A DNA stretch of 24,034 nt from Haplomitrium mnioides (GCA_049999725.1 JBNGIS010004703.1:1-24034), one strand, 5' to 3'. Counted from the stretch's first letter, positions 9,385 to 20,074 are shown. Made by a program: numbers and translations. Notes: generated from the sequence alone by a model not told the origin.

Positions 9385-9751
9385 GAGAGAAGAAGTCAAC
9401 ATTGTTGTGCTTCTTCTCTGGTTTGATCCTCACTTCAAAGTCAAACTCCTATAGGAGAAGCACCCACCTCGCAATTCGACTTGTCACGCCCGATTTATTT
9501 ACTATGTACTTGAGTGCATTGTGATTGGTGTGAAAGATCACCTTGTAATGCAACAAGTAATGCCTGAATTTCTTCAAAGCTTAAATATTTCCTAAGGCTT
9601 CCCGATCAGTAGTAGAGCAATTCTTTTCTACTGGGGTCAGTAGTCTGTTGGCAAAATAAATTGGATGATCCCTGCCCTTCTCATACGTCTAGCTTAGTAC
9701 CACCTCGATGCAGAAGCCGGATATATCAATCATAACGTGAAATTCTCTCCC
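9385..9751 (-). pseudogene. RNase H domain of the 16.1-kb element
   Basis: Ty3-type RNase H, which degrades the RNA strand during reverse transcription. The minus strand reads VMIDISGFCIEVVL (first Asp codon at 9725-9727), HPIYFANRLLTPVEKNCSTT, DREALGNI, ALKKFRHYLLHYKVIFHTNH, NALKYIVNK, ARWVLLL and FDFEVRIKPEKKHNN. The Asp of the HTDH motif is Asn here (HTNH, 9524-9526), so a metal-binding residue is lost. Stops lie after VPPN, VVLS, GNI and VLLL. It follows RT and precedes the integrase linker without a break. Confidence 0.88.
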
Positions 9752-9940
9752 CTAGTTGGGAGGCACTAGAACAGAGGTGCTTGGCAATCTCCTCTTCAAC
9801 TCCGTGAAACTCACCAGCCTTTCGGGGGTGGCTTCAAATGTGTTGCCCCCCTTGGTCATTTGGGTGAGGGGTAGAGCCACTGAGGCAAATTGGTCGATAA
9901 ATCTTCTATAGTACCCCACGCACCCCAAGAAGCCTTGCAC
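9752..9940 (-). pseudogene. RT C-terminal part (thumb/connection), cut from the RT core by an inserted LTR
   Basis: Reads QGFLGCVGYYRRFIDQFASV, then ALPLTQMTKGGNTF and FTELKRRL, the conserved stretch between RT and RNase H in Ty3/Gypsy Pol. The frame joins exactly to NLKEV at 10726 onward once the 9941-10725 insertion and one copy of its tgcac duplication are removed. Confidence 0.88.
9936..9940. repeat. Left target-site duplication tgcac
   Basis: Identical to 10726-10730 on the other side of the inserted LTR. It lies in the codons for Val-Gln of the RT sequence. Confidence 0.88.
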
Positions 9941-10725
9941 TGTTGGAAATGTATCTCTTGCTGCTGTAAATAGTGACAACTAACTAATGTTAGTTGAAAA
10001 GGCTAGCTAGTGTAGTTAGCTAATAGATATTTTAGAGGGGCTGCCAGGTTCCAGGTCTCCCCCTTAGACATTTATTCTTAGGACAAAGAGCAGTTAGCTA
10101 TAGGCTCAAAATAGGATATTCATTGGTATGTCAAAAAGGGGCGCCGCATTCAGGTGATCCCCTTACCAATTGCTTCCGATAGTTACCCCACTGATTTATT
10201 ACGGGGCAACTTGTATGTCAGCAAAAAGCTGACTCCTATTTGTATANNNNNNNNNNNNNNNNNNNNNNNNNNNNNNNNNNNNNNNNNNNNNNNNNNNNNN
10301 NNNNNNNNNNNNNNNNNNNNNNNNNNNNNNNNNNNNNNNNNNNNNNNNNNNNNNNNNNNNNNNNNNNNNNNNNNNNNNNNNNNNNNNNNNNNNNNNNNNN
10401 NNNNNNNNNNNNNNNNNNNNNNNNNNNNNNNNNNNNNNNNNNNNNNNNNNNNNNNNNNNNNNNNNNNNNNNNNNNNNNNNNNNNNNNNNNNNNNNNNNNN
10501 NNNNNNNNNNNNNNNNNNNNNNNNNNNNNNNNNNNNNNNNNNNNNNNNNNNNNNNNNNNNNNNNNNNNNNNNNNNNNNNNNNNNNNNNNNNNNNNNNNNN
10601 NNNNNNNNNNNNNNNNNNNNNNNNNNNNNNNNNNNNNNNNNNNNNNGTATATTTCTTGATAAGTGCTATCTCTCTCGACAAGCTTCCTCAACTCTGAAGT
10701 GGAATTTCGAGTTTACTTTCTAACA
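9941..10725. mobile_element. Solo LTR (probably Ty1/Copia type) or larger element hidden by a gap
   Basis: It begins TGTTGGAAA and ends TTTCTAACA, near-perfect inverted termini. It is flanked by an exact 5-bp duplication tgcac (9936-9940 and 10726-10730), and the host RT frame is continuous across it. The termini are typical of plant Copia LTRs, though this class call is an inference. An internal gap of 400 N (10247-10646) hides the middle, so a complete element with two LTRs cannot be excluded. It shows no similarity to the other LTRs in the window. A perfect 8-bp stem with a 4-base loop lies at 9977-9996. Confidence 0.85.
10247..10646. other. Assembly gap, 400 N
   Basis: Inside the inserted LTR. 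The bases just left (gtata) and just right (gtata) of the gap are the same, so its true size is uncertain. Any ORF that spans it is meaningless. Confidence 0.95.
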
Positions 10726-11411
10726 TGCACCTCCTTCAAGTTGGTGGGGAATGAGACATTCATCTAGATGGCAATCTTCTCCTAGTCTACTTCGATGCCT
10801 CTGTTGGAAATCTTGTGTCCGAGGAGTATTCCCTCCTTTACCCCAAAGAAACACTTGCTTAGGTGTAATTTTAGCCCCGTCTCTTTGCATCATTGGAGGG
10901 TGAGCTTGACATCCCGCTCATGATCACACGACTTCCCATACACCACGAAATCGTCGATGAAGATCTCCAAGAATTTCCTGACGTAATCATAATAGATGTT
11001 CATCATCATTCTTTGAAAAGTTCTTAGTACGTTGCATAGTCCGAATGGCATCCTTCGAAAGGCAAACACCGCCCATTCCGTGGTGAATGTCATCTTCAGC
11101 TGATCCTTCTCCCGGATCCAAATCTAGTTGTACACGGAATATCCATCCAGGAAGCTATAGACCTCCTGCCTTGCTACCAAATCTAACACCCTGTCCGTGA
11201 AGGGCAACGATTAGTGATGCTTCTTTGTGGCCTCATTGAGCTTCCAAAAATTTTGGCATACTCGGATTTTCCATTCACCATCCTGCCCGACTTTCTTGAG
11301 CACCACTACTAGTGGGGACACCCATTCACTGTTTAACACCGGGTAGATGAAATCTGCCTCCAACAACTTGTTGATCTCCTCCTTCACCAGCAAGGAGAAT
11401 CGGGGGTTCAT
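10726..11411 (-). pseudogene. Reverse transcriptase core of the 16.1-kb element
   Basis: Reverse transcriptase converts element RNA to cDNA. In order: LVKEEINKLLEADFIYPV, SEWVSPLVVVLKKVG, KIRVCQNFWKLNEATKKHH, TDRVLDLVARQEVYSFLDGY, MTFTTEWAVFAFRRMPFGLC, the catalytic box FIDDFVVYG (Asp-Asp at 10950-10955), then GLKLHLSKCFFGVKEGILLG and NLKEV. The Asp pair is intact. The sequence is one frame broken by nonsense codons (for example in HH-stop, VYN-stop, LQ-stop, EVD-stop). The expected APATFQR is changed to VLRTFQR. It continues at 9940 after the inserted LTR. Confidence 0.92.
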
Positions 11412-12131
11412 TCTGTATTAGCGTTGTCTTACAGGGATTGCTGCGAGTTCTAAGTCAATCTTGTGTTCCCTCCATTCTCTCGCGACTCCCTTCAAATCCA
11501 TGTGACTCCAAGCAAAGGCATCACTGAAGTTTATTAGGAGATGGGTGATGGCTTTCTCCGATTCCTTGGGGAATTCAAAGCCTATGTGGAATATCCGTTC
11601 CTCTTTGAAAACCAATTGCTTGTGTTGGGATTCCCGCACCGCCCGCATCTCGTTTCTCCAATGCACACCTTCCTCCTACATCAGTGTCGCCAATCGCAAC
11701 CTCCCTTCCATCCGGAAAGACTCTTCGGCCTTCTCTATGTCCACCACCTGCATCCAATGAGACACTTTGGACCCCTCATTTCTTTTGGCTTTAGTGTCCT
11801 CATTCTTTGTAAGATCTTCAATGGAATTCCTCAAATTGGGTTATGTTTCAATGTACTCCGTTATTTTAATCTGATTGACCGACACCACCCCTTCTTCAGA
11901 CAAATCCTCCTTTGTAGCCTTGCTTACCATATGAACCTAGTAGTGGTATTTTGATTCTTCCTCCTCTTCGGACCACTCACTATCGTACTCCTCTTCCGCC
12001 TCTGTTTCCCTAGGTGAGGAACCGGTCCATAGTGCACCACTGTCTTCTCGGGACCAAACACCAATGTCAAATTTCCCTAGTTATGCAGGACTCGAGCCCC
12101 ATACAGCCAAGGTCTTCCAATTAGTACAGGA
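11412..12131 (-). pseudogene. Protease tail and protease-RT linker of the 16.1-kb element
   Basis: From 12131 the minus strand reads LIGRPWLYGARVLHN, a stop, then GNLTLVFG, the conserved end of the protease region in this type of Pol. Its beginning is at 15290 across the inserted solo LTR B. The middle (about 11670-12000) is badly decayed. From 11666 an open stretch reads FEFPKESEKAITHLLINFSD, AFAWSHMDLKG, HKIDLELAAIPVRQR, the standard segment before RT (FAWSH, then R-x-R-x-R-NP). Confidence 0.85.
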
Positions 12132-15100
12132 TGTTACTCCCCTCCTTTAGGCCTTAACCTTCACAAGTGCCACTTGGAAGGCAAGGGAGGACAAAAAAAG
12201 GGGATTAAGGTTCTTTTGTGAGATGGCCCCCGTTCAATTATCACTTTGAGGCTTTAAGGGATCTCTCTTCACCTTACCAACCCTTTCCTCAACTCAACAT
12301 TCACACCATCAGCCCAACTACTCATTCACCCACAATGCCAGAACATGCATACACACAAACCCAAGTAGCTCGATGGAAATCTTCAATGCAATTCAAGGGT
12401 CCCAAATCTGGGCCCAACCACCTTGTATACACTTCAGGAGCATAGTGGAATGATCTTTGTATCACGAAATAATGACAAGAGACTTGACCCCCTCTCATAG
12501 GGTGGTCCCAAGGTCTCAACAAATAGAATTCATGTCTACTTCTAGTTTTGAATGTTTCTTACGCAATAAAACAAAGTACAGGAATAGAATGCAAGGACCC
12601 AGGGTCACAAGACTATGTCAAGGGACTTGATTCCCTCTTTAGAGGGCTGTCCCAAGGTCTGAACAAATGGAACTTATCTGAGCCTAATCATAATTGCTTC
12701 TTATATCATATAACAAAATTCAAATCTAACTAACATATTCATGCACATTTACAACCATACACACTCATTGTACTTCACCAAAATAAGAGGCCTCACAAGA
12801 CCATTATGACTTACCTTCCCAGCAGACTCCTCCTCAATTCACCACAACAATCCTCCTTTCAATCACCTCTCACACACCCTTCTTCTAGATAGTTTTTCAA
12901 CTTCCCTCGCGAGAAGCCTTGGATTTACTTCCTCAAAGCTCAGAAGAAGATTTCTTTCACTTTCACCCCTGAAAGGAAATCCTTGTGACTGCTAGTAGCT
13001 CACTCCACCTCTAAACCTCGAGCATGTCTTCTCTGCTGTGCGCAAGCACTAACGCAACTATCCTCTTCTCAGCTCCACTTGAAAGATAACACCAGAGCAC
13101 ACTCCGAGCGCTCTTGGTTGATGCTCTCGCACACATAATGCAGAGACGACCCCAAGATCCCACTTGGCAATCTCTCCCGAATTCTCAACAAAATGGATCC
13201 CCTTCAAATCTCTCGTATCGATCCACCTCTGCGATAGGTCCACCCGCAAGGATGAGTTCACCTAGATTGCCCGAGCCTCTAGAGCTCCTCACCCAACGAT
13301 TCTCGGCACCCCTCCAATCCACCTCCACCCTTGCTAGCCCCCTACGCGAGTACACTCGGCTCACGTAAATTCTCACTGGGATCCACTTTTGTCTTACCTC
13401 GTTGTGTTTTCCTTGTCTTGAGATCGCTTACACGTCTCTAGCTTGCTTGCACACCAACTCGATCAAATTCCAAGCCCAACCATGTACACCCTTCAAGCTT
13501 TAGCCCTTGTGAATCCTTCCCATTAGAAAGGTTGTTATTCCCGTTAGGCTTGGACCCGAACATGGCAACACCTATCCCATCTATTAGCAGTTTGCTTCCA
13601 AGTACAACGGTCACACAAGGTTGAGTCCGAGGAATCTCGCGGACTAAGATTCCGAAGAATCTAGTGGACAGGGAGTTTGAAGGAATCTTACGGATTTGAG
13701 TATGAAGATTCTTGCGGATCCGAGTTCGCAGAACCCAACAGAACATAGAGCCCATTGTTGACTTTTCCTCCGTTGTCATCGTTCGATGCAGCATTCAACT
13801 TGGAAGTTAGACTGACGCTTTGACCTCGTTCCGTAGTTGACCTCTGATCCCAATCCGAAGAATCCAACTGACAGGGAAGTCCGAAGGATCCCTCGGAATC
13901 CTCTGAAGTGACACGTGTCCAAGGCTGACTTTCTTCCATGGCCGCCGTCCAACACCGTTTTTAACAGAGAAGATGGACTGCCTCGCTGACCTCTGTCCAT
14001 GGTTGACTCCCCTCTAACCCGAAAGATCCAACGGGCTCCTTTGGAGTGCCACGTAATCCGATGCAACGCCGTCTGACACCGTTTTCAAAGGGGAAGGCTA
14101 ACCGACGCACTACCTGGTTCCGTGGTTAACCTCCCTCTGACCCGAAGGATCCAACAGGCTCCCCTAGAGTGCCACGTAATTCGATGTTGCACCGTCCGAC
14201 GCCATTTCCAAATGGGAAGGCTAACAAATGTGCTGACCTAGTTCCGAAGAATCCAATGGGCCCTCTCCAGAGTGCCACATATTCGTTGACTCTCCCAGAC
14301 ACCTCCGAGGACGCCACATAATCCGAGGGAGCGTCGTCCGACGCCGTTTCCATAGGGGAAGCTTGACCGTCGCGCTAACTCGGTTTCGAAGAAGACCACG
14401 AACACCCTGAGCCTGCCACGTTTCCGCAAAGTCTCGCGGACCTTATATGCCTGCCACGTCTCCACTGAAGCCCTTGAAACCTTGGGCCCACCACGCCCCC
14501 GCTAAGTCCCGCAGACACCCTGGGGATGCCATGTTTCCGCTGAATCTTCCGAAGCCTTATGAAGACACCACATTTTCGCAAGGTCCGGCGGACCTCCTAC
14601 GCTTGCCACATCTCCGCTGAATCTTTCGAAGCTCTACGAAGATGCCACGTTTTTGCAAGGTCCTGCGGACCTCCTGCGCCTGCCTTGTCTCCGCTAAATC
14701 TTCCGAAGTTGTACGAAGACGCCATGTTTACACAAGGAATCATAGACACTGAAGGAAGGGGTCGCGGACCCCAATAAAACCTATTTAATGCTTGAGGGAT
14801 CGGGGCGTCCCCCGATCCTTGGCCTAGTCGCTGCTCATGAAGGTCGTGACCCTTCCTTTCTCTTCCCGATCTCCGCTTCTGGTGCGCGCATCTAGGAGCT
14901 TGCTTTGCGGTCCCCATCACTCTTGAGCGCTCTTGGATCTCCACCTCATAGCTTTGATCCTCCTCCTGGCCCCGCTCCTTCCTCACTTCTGAGGTTGCCT
15001 TTCCTTTCTTCTACTAGGGCCTCGAATCCTACATCCGATGATACTTATAGGTTTTCTTCTGCTTCCACAAAAATTTAGTGGTGCCCCCCACACATTGGCT

Positions 15101-15289
15101 ACCACAGCTCCCCTCTCTTTTGAAACAATCCTGTTCCACTCCTTGGAACCCGACAATCCGTTCATAATCCCTGATTGGAGTCGATCTGATGCTTCCGAGG
15201 TACTTTTAATACTTACAAGAGGGAAATTGTGCCAATGCTACTTCCGATTTTCTGAATTCTTCCTTAGTGCTCCATGTCACTAGCTCACA
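12132..15289 (-). mobile_element. Solo LTR B, same family as LTRs A and C, nested in pol
   Basis: A 3,158-bp unit bounded by TGTTACTCCCCTCC and ...cactagctcaca. It is flanked by cagga (12127-12131) and caaga (15290-15294), a 5-bp target duplication with one change. It is collinear with LTRs A and C and lies in the same orientation, but carries no internal coding region. A full element therefore probably inserted and was reduced by LTR-LTR recombination. Its GC-rich blocks (13830-14400, and the ~78-bp units at 14414-14750) differ in sequence and unit number from A and C, so it likely belongs to a separate sublineage. No gene is supported inside it. Confidence 0.9.
14414..14750. repeat. ~76-78-bp tandem repeats in LTR B (about 4.5 units)
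   Basis: Units start at tgccacgtttccgcaaag, tgccacgtctccactgaa, tgccatgtttccgctgaa, tgccacatctccgctgaa and tgccttgtctccgctaaa. They correspond to the array at 6965-7190 in LTR A but with more units. Only related units carry the gcggacctcctgcgcc variant. Confidence 0.82.
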
Positions 15290-15860
15290 CAAGATATGGA
15301 GATGCTTTGGTTGGCCACATGACCAGGTAATTCAGCTTGAATTCTTTTCCTCCAATGAAGGTGGGCACTCGGAGGAGAGAGCCTAATGGTTTCACCCGGG
15401 ACTTGTCTGCTAGCCTCATGATTCTGGCAGTGGGTTGGAATTCCATGAATCCCAACTTGTAGGCGGTCTCCTCCACCATAATTTTCACCCTTGCCCCTTC
15501 GTCTACGAGCACCAATAATAGTGTGCACCCCACGATCTGAATGTCGATCTCTAGGGCCCCCTTGTCCTCACATACCAGCTGCAGATCCGCTGGAGCTCCC
15601 ACCCAGGGCAGCCTTCTCCACCTCTTGGCTCCCATTAACAATTCTTGGAGTTGTCTTCTATACAGCGGGCTATCCTTGATCAATTGGCTCACTGTGGCCG
15701 TGACAGGGTAGTCTCTCACATCTGCTTGGATGTTGTAGGAAATGGGTTTTACTTCACCTTCTGGGGATGTGATCTTCGCCCCTGCTTCCTTAGGCTCCCC
15801 TTGCTGCTTGCGGACCTCCTTCAAGATCTCCATCGTTGCTTGCTCCTCCTCCAATGCTTC
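15290..15860 (-). pseudogene. Aspartic protease region of the 16.1-kb element
   Basis: Retropepsin-like region that would cut the Gag-Pol polyprotein. It is open from 15854 to 15285. The N-terminal linker (EVRKQQGEPKEAGAKI) is followed by SYNIQADVRDYPVTATVSQL. The putative active-site segment is LLVLVDEGARVKIMVEETAY (Asp at 15501-15503), and the stretch ends with RIMRLADKSRVKPLGSLLRV, PTFIGGKEFKLNYLV and KASPY. The catalytic triplet reads Asp-Glu-Gly, not Asp-Ser/Thr-Gly, so it may be mutated. At 15294-15290 the frame enters the target duplication of solo LTR B. It resumes at 12131 with LIGRPWLY. Confidence 0.87.
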
Positions 15861-16169
15861 TAGAGCCTGCTACCGCTTCCTCACATGGTCCTGTTGCTTG
15901 GGATAGAACCACTTTGGATTATCCCATTGATAATCTGAGTCACTCCATGATGAGGGTGCTTTAGTTGTCCTCTTCTTGGCTTTGTGCTTGCTCTTCCTTT
16001 GACTCTTCTTCTTGGCTTTCGCCTCAATTAAGGTCATCACCTTGTAGCAGTGTTCAGGAGTGGGTGTCTCCCATCCAGGCAATTATGCTTTCTCCTCCTT
16101 TTCTAGGGCTATGAGATTGACAATCACATGAGGAGGGGTTTGCACCAAGGCTAGGGGATGCATCGAGCC
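15861..16169 (-). pseudogene. Lysine-rich linker between nucleocapsid and protease
   Basis: Includes a basic stretch (EAKAKKKSQRKSKHKAKKR) followed by PSSWSDSDYQWDNPKWFYPK and HVRKR, a stop, then the frame of the protease region. The basic composition suits RNA binding, but no named domain is recognised. A frameshift separates it from the zinc-knuckle frame upstream. Confidence 0.65.
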
Positions 16170-17471
16170 TTTGGCTGAATGGGCAATTGACCACCACATA
16201 CGCCTCCTTTTTGCACTAGAAGCATAATGCGGGCGGTTGACCATAACCACTCTTTCAAGGCTCCGAACAGTTAGAGGAAATGTGGCCTAGTTGGCCACAA
16301 TTCAAGCATACCATGATTGTCGTCTCAAGAGGTCGATTGGCAGCCTATTGATTTTGGGGCCCTCCGCTTCCCCTTGCAAGCCTGCTCAGCATGGTGCAAG
16401 GTCCCCCACTAATTTGGTAAACTGTCTCATGGGCCTCCTCCATCACATAATCCACCTCCTCCCTCACGTACTCTGGTGCCTCTTCTCGCACGTAGTGTAC
16501 AACATTATTCTCTGCTGGGCATTCTTGATAGGAGTGGCCATGATTGTTGCATCTTATGCACCACACTCTGACTCACTTGGTGGGTAGTGGTCGACCTTCC
16601 GGTTTGATTCCCGCCAAGAGGATATTCATTGCCTCCATTTTGGCGCTCAGCTCCTCAATTCAATCCCTCCCCCTTGCTGTTTGCTTGTCTCGGGTTCGAG
16701 TTCACTTCTTCTGGATTTTCCTTTGTTGGCCCCCTTGCAATGATGCACTTCTCTCTCTTTGGCTTGTTTCTTCTTCTTCAGATCTTTCCTCTTCTTCTTC
16801 TTCCGGGATAACCGGTCCTCTTCTGAGCTACTACTGTCCGAGTCACCCTTGCTTTTTGAGGTGGATGCGGAACTCTCATCTGTCTCCTCTCCGCTATCCA
16901 AAGTGCCCAAAGAGTCATCAGACTCATGCTTGGCTCTTGTTTTTTTGCGGGAGCTCGTAATTGCAGCCTTGACGTGGGACTGGGCTGCATTGAATGCCTC
17001 CTGTAGAGTTTGCGGATCCATTTGCCTCACCCAAGTCCCAATTCCCCTAGGCAAGGTTGCCAAGAACCACGCTATTAGCATCCTATCCAAGGCTGGCGGA
17101 TTCAACTTCCAAGCCACCTTCTTAAATCTTTGGAGGAATTTTCTTACGGACTCTTTCTTCTTTATCCTAAGCTGACCCATTTTGATCAATGCCTTTGTTT
17201 CCTCCCCGATCCCCCTAAACTCCATAATGAACGCAGCCTTGAAAGCTCCACAATCTCTCTTGACGTTATCAAGCAGATCCTTATACCATAGTTGGGCCTC
17301 TCCCTTAAGGACCACTTGAAGAATTCCGATTTTCACATGGCTTTCTCCATTCGCTATTGCGGTGTTCTCCAGATCATCCAGTCACACATCGAGGTCGTCC
17401 TTCGGACGCCCCTTGAAGGATTTGTATTAAAATCTGCCACTTAGCCCAGAAGGCGGTACCGAGTTGGCCAT
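16170..17471 (-). pseudogene. Gag (capsid and nucleocapsid) of the 16.1-kb element
   Basis: The start is taken at ATG 17471-17469 (MANSVPPSGLSG), the first ATG after the PBS that leads into the Gag frame. Two stops fall in the first 40 codons. A retrotransposon Gag domain follows: GEAQLWYKDLLDNV, FIMEFRGIGEETKAL, VRKFLQRFKKVAWKLNPP and MLIAWFLATLPRGIG. Next comes a low-complexity Ser/Asp/Glu segment and then a Lys-rich segment. A one-base frameshift near 16665 precedes three CCHC zinc knuckles: CIRCNNHGHSYQEC (about 16519-16560), CLNCGQLGHISSNC (16267-16309), and a decayed third (about 16183-16224) where the second Cys is preceded by a stop and His is Tyr. Gag packages element RNA into virus-like particles. 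Confidence 0.9.
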
Positions 17472-17654
17472 TCGAGCACTAAGCAAGAATATTTCTACCC
17501 ACAAGTCAATTCCTTGCTCCACTCTTCCTCAATATGCTCAGCACAAGGTGCTCTGTTTCTCGGAATTCTCTTGCACAATTTCAACTTTGGGTCCTAGGTG
17601 CACGTAGTGATAACTTGGCTTCCGGATGGTCTCAAGCTTTTTGCAAACCTTTCA

Positions 17655-17671
17655 CCCTCCTTCTAGCACCA
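17655..17671 (-). other. Primer-binding site, tRNA-Asn type
   Basis: The minus strand reads TGGTGCTAGAAGGAGGG, eight bases inside the end of LTR C. The plus strand is a tRNA 3' end ending in CCA. It matches the plant tRNA-Asn(GUU) 3' end as I recall it, except for one C-to-T change after TGG. The region 17472-17654 is untranslated leader. Confidence 0.8.
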
Positions 17672-19631
17672 AAAATTTATGTCGCTTCCCTCTTTCAGAC
17701 CTTAACCTTCACAAGTGCCACTTGGAAGGTAGAGGAGGACAAAAACAAGGGAAAATGGGTTCATTTACGAGATGGCCTCTATCCAGTTATCACTTTGAGG
17801 CTTTTAGGAACTCTTCTTCACCTTACAAGCCTTTCCTCTCTGCAACAATCAATTCAGTAGCCCATCTGCTCATTCACACTCAATTCGATAATACCTATGT
17901 ACATAAACCCAAGTACTTATGTGGTAGTCTTCAATATAATTAAGGGGTCCCAAATCTGGGCCCAGCCACTTTGTATACAATTCAGAAGCAGAATGCAATA
18001 ACCCCATAATCATGGAACAATGTCAAGGGACTTCACTCCCCCTTCACAAGGATGTCCTAGGTTTTGAACAATTGGCATACTTGTATGATCCTAGTTCTAA
18101 TTGATTTTAATTCAATACAATAAAATTCATATCTAACTCATACACTCATACAAAAATACAAACACCATACGTTGCACTTCACCAAACTCATTTGCCTTAC
18201 AGAACTACCAAGATTGACCTCCCCAACAGACTCCTCTCTTCCTCAACTTACCACCTCAATCTCCCTTTCCTCTCCTATGCACACACCCTTCTTCTAGATA
18301 GTTTTTTAACTCCCCTCCCGAGAAGCCCAAGATTTACTTCCTCAAACTCGGAAGAGGATTTCTTTAACTTCCACCTCTGGAAGACAGTCCTCTCGATTGT
18401 TGGCAACTCACTCCACCTCCAAACCTTGAATAGATCTTCTTCACAGTATGTGGGCACTAATGTAGCCACCCTCTTCTTGGCTCCAGTTAAAAGGATAAAC
18501 CAGAGCGCACTCCGAGCACTTCTAGGTTTGACGCTCCTACAGAGACGATGCAGAGATGACTCCAATATCCCACTTAGTAGCCTCTCCCGAATTCTCAATA
18601 GATTAGATCCCCTTCAATTTCCCGTATCGATTCACCTCCGCTATTGGTCCACCCGTAGAGATGAGTTCACCTAGATCGTCTAAGCCTGTAGAGCTCCCCG
18701 CCTTGCGATTCTCGGCAACCCTCCAGTCCACCTCCACCCCTGCTAACCACCTGCATGAGTACACTCGCCTCACATAAATTCTCACTAAAATCCCCTATGC
18801 CTTATCTCGTTACGTCTTCCTGTCTCGAGATCGCTTGTGCGTCTCTAGTTTGCTTGCACACCAACCCAATCAATGTCGGAGCCCGTCGATGTATACCCCT
18901 CGTGTTTCCACCCCTACCAATCCTTCCTATTTGAAAAGGTCGTTGTTCTCGTTAGGCTCGACCTCTGAACATGGCGACACCTGTCCTATCTATTCGCAGA
19001 CAGATCCAAGTACAACGGTCAGTTCCGAGGTCTATGAGGTCGAGTCCGAGAAATTCCGTGGATCCAAGTCCGAAGAATCCCGCGGAACAGAGGGTCCGTC
19101 GTTGACTTTTCCTCCGTAGCCGTAGTCTTCAACTCGGAAGCTTGACTACCATATTGACCCTGATCCGCAACTAACCACGGACCCAAGTCCGAAGAATCCA
19201 ACGGGCTGGTGAGTCCGAAGAATCCCTTAGACCCCGAGTTTCGAGGTTGACTTTTTTTCCATGACCACTATCCGACGCCGTTTTCAATAGGGAAGGTGGA
19301 CTGCCGCGCTGACTTGAGGTTCCGAAGTTGACCGCAAAAGATTCCAAAATATTCCTCGAACAAGGAGTCTGAAGGAACCCATGGAGCCTCTGGGCCCATA
19401 GTTGACTTGGTTCTGCAGAGCATCATCTGATGTCGTTTTCCACAGGGAAGTTGGACCGCCATCGCTAACTAGCAGTTCCGAGGTTGACCGAAGTCCGAAG
19501 AATCCAACGGGCTCCTCCGGAGTGCCACATGTCCAAGGTAGTGCCGTCCGACGTTGTTTTTAACAGCGAAGGTGGACCGCCACGCTGACCTAAGGTTTCG
19601 AAGTTGACGGGAGTCCGAGGAATCCTCCGGG

Positions 19632-19731
19632 NNNNNNNNNNNNNNNNNNNNNNNNNNNNNNNNNNNNNNNNNNNNNNNNNNNNNNNNNNNNNNNNNNNNN
19701 NNNNNNNNNNNNNNNNNNNNNNNNNNNNNNN
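19632..19731. other. Assembly gap, 100 N
   Basis: One hundred N within the type 1 repeats of LTR C. The right flank (gggcctacagttgacttag) resembles an earlier unit at about 19395, so the gap lies between tandem units and copy number is uncertain. Confidence 0.95.
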
Positions 19732-20074
19732 GGGCCTACAGTTGACTTAGTTCCGCAGAGCGCCGTCCAACGCTATTTTCAACAAGGAAGGTGGGCCGCC
19801 ACGTTGACCTTCGTCCGTGGTTGACCTCTCTCTAATCCAAACGTTCCAACGAGCTCCTCGGAAGCGCGACATATTCGAGGTAGCGCCGTCCGATGTTGTT
19901 TTCAACAGGGAAGCTGGACCGCCACCGTTGACTATCAGCTCCAAAGTTGACCGGAGTCTGAGGAATCCAACGGGCTCCTTCTGAGTGCCACGTGTCCGAG
20001 GTAGCGCTGTCTGACACCGTTCTCAATGGGGAAGCTTGACCGTCGCGCTGACCTTAGGTTCTGAAGAAGATCCC

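Noticed and set aside
9977-9996. Perfect hairpin caactaac/gttagttg as a microRNA or terminator
   Set aside because: Eight-base stem only, too short for a miRNA precursor; it lies inside a retrotransposon LTR.
10154-10723. Open frames of 139-189 codons on both strands
   Set aside because: Almost entirely N; the frame is open only because the gap contains no stops.
18192-18674. 160-codon plus-strand open frame in LTR C
   Set aside because: The collinear regions of LTRs A (5280-5760) and B (12790-13260) do not keep the frame, and there is no recognisable domain.
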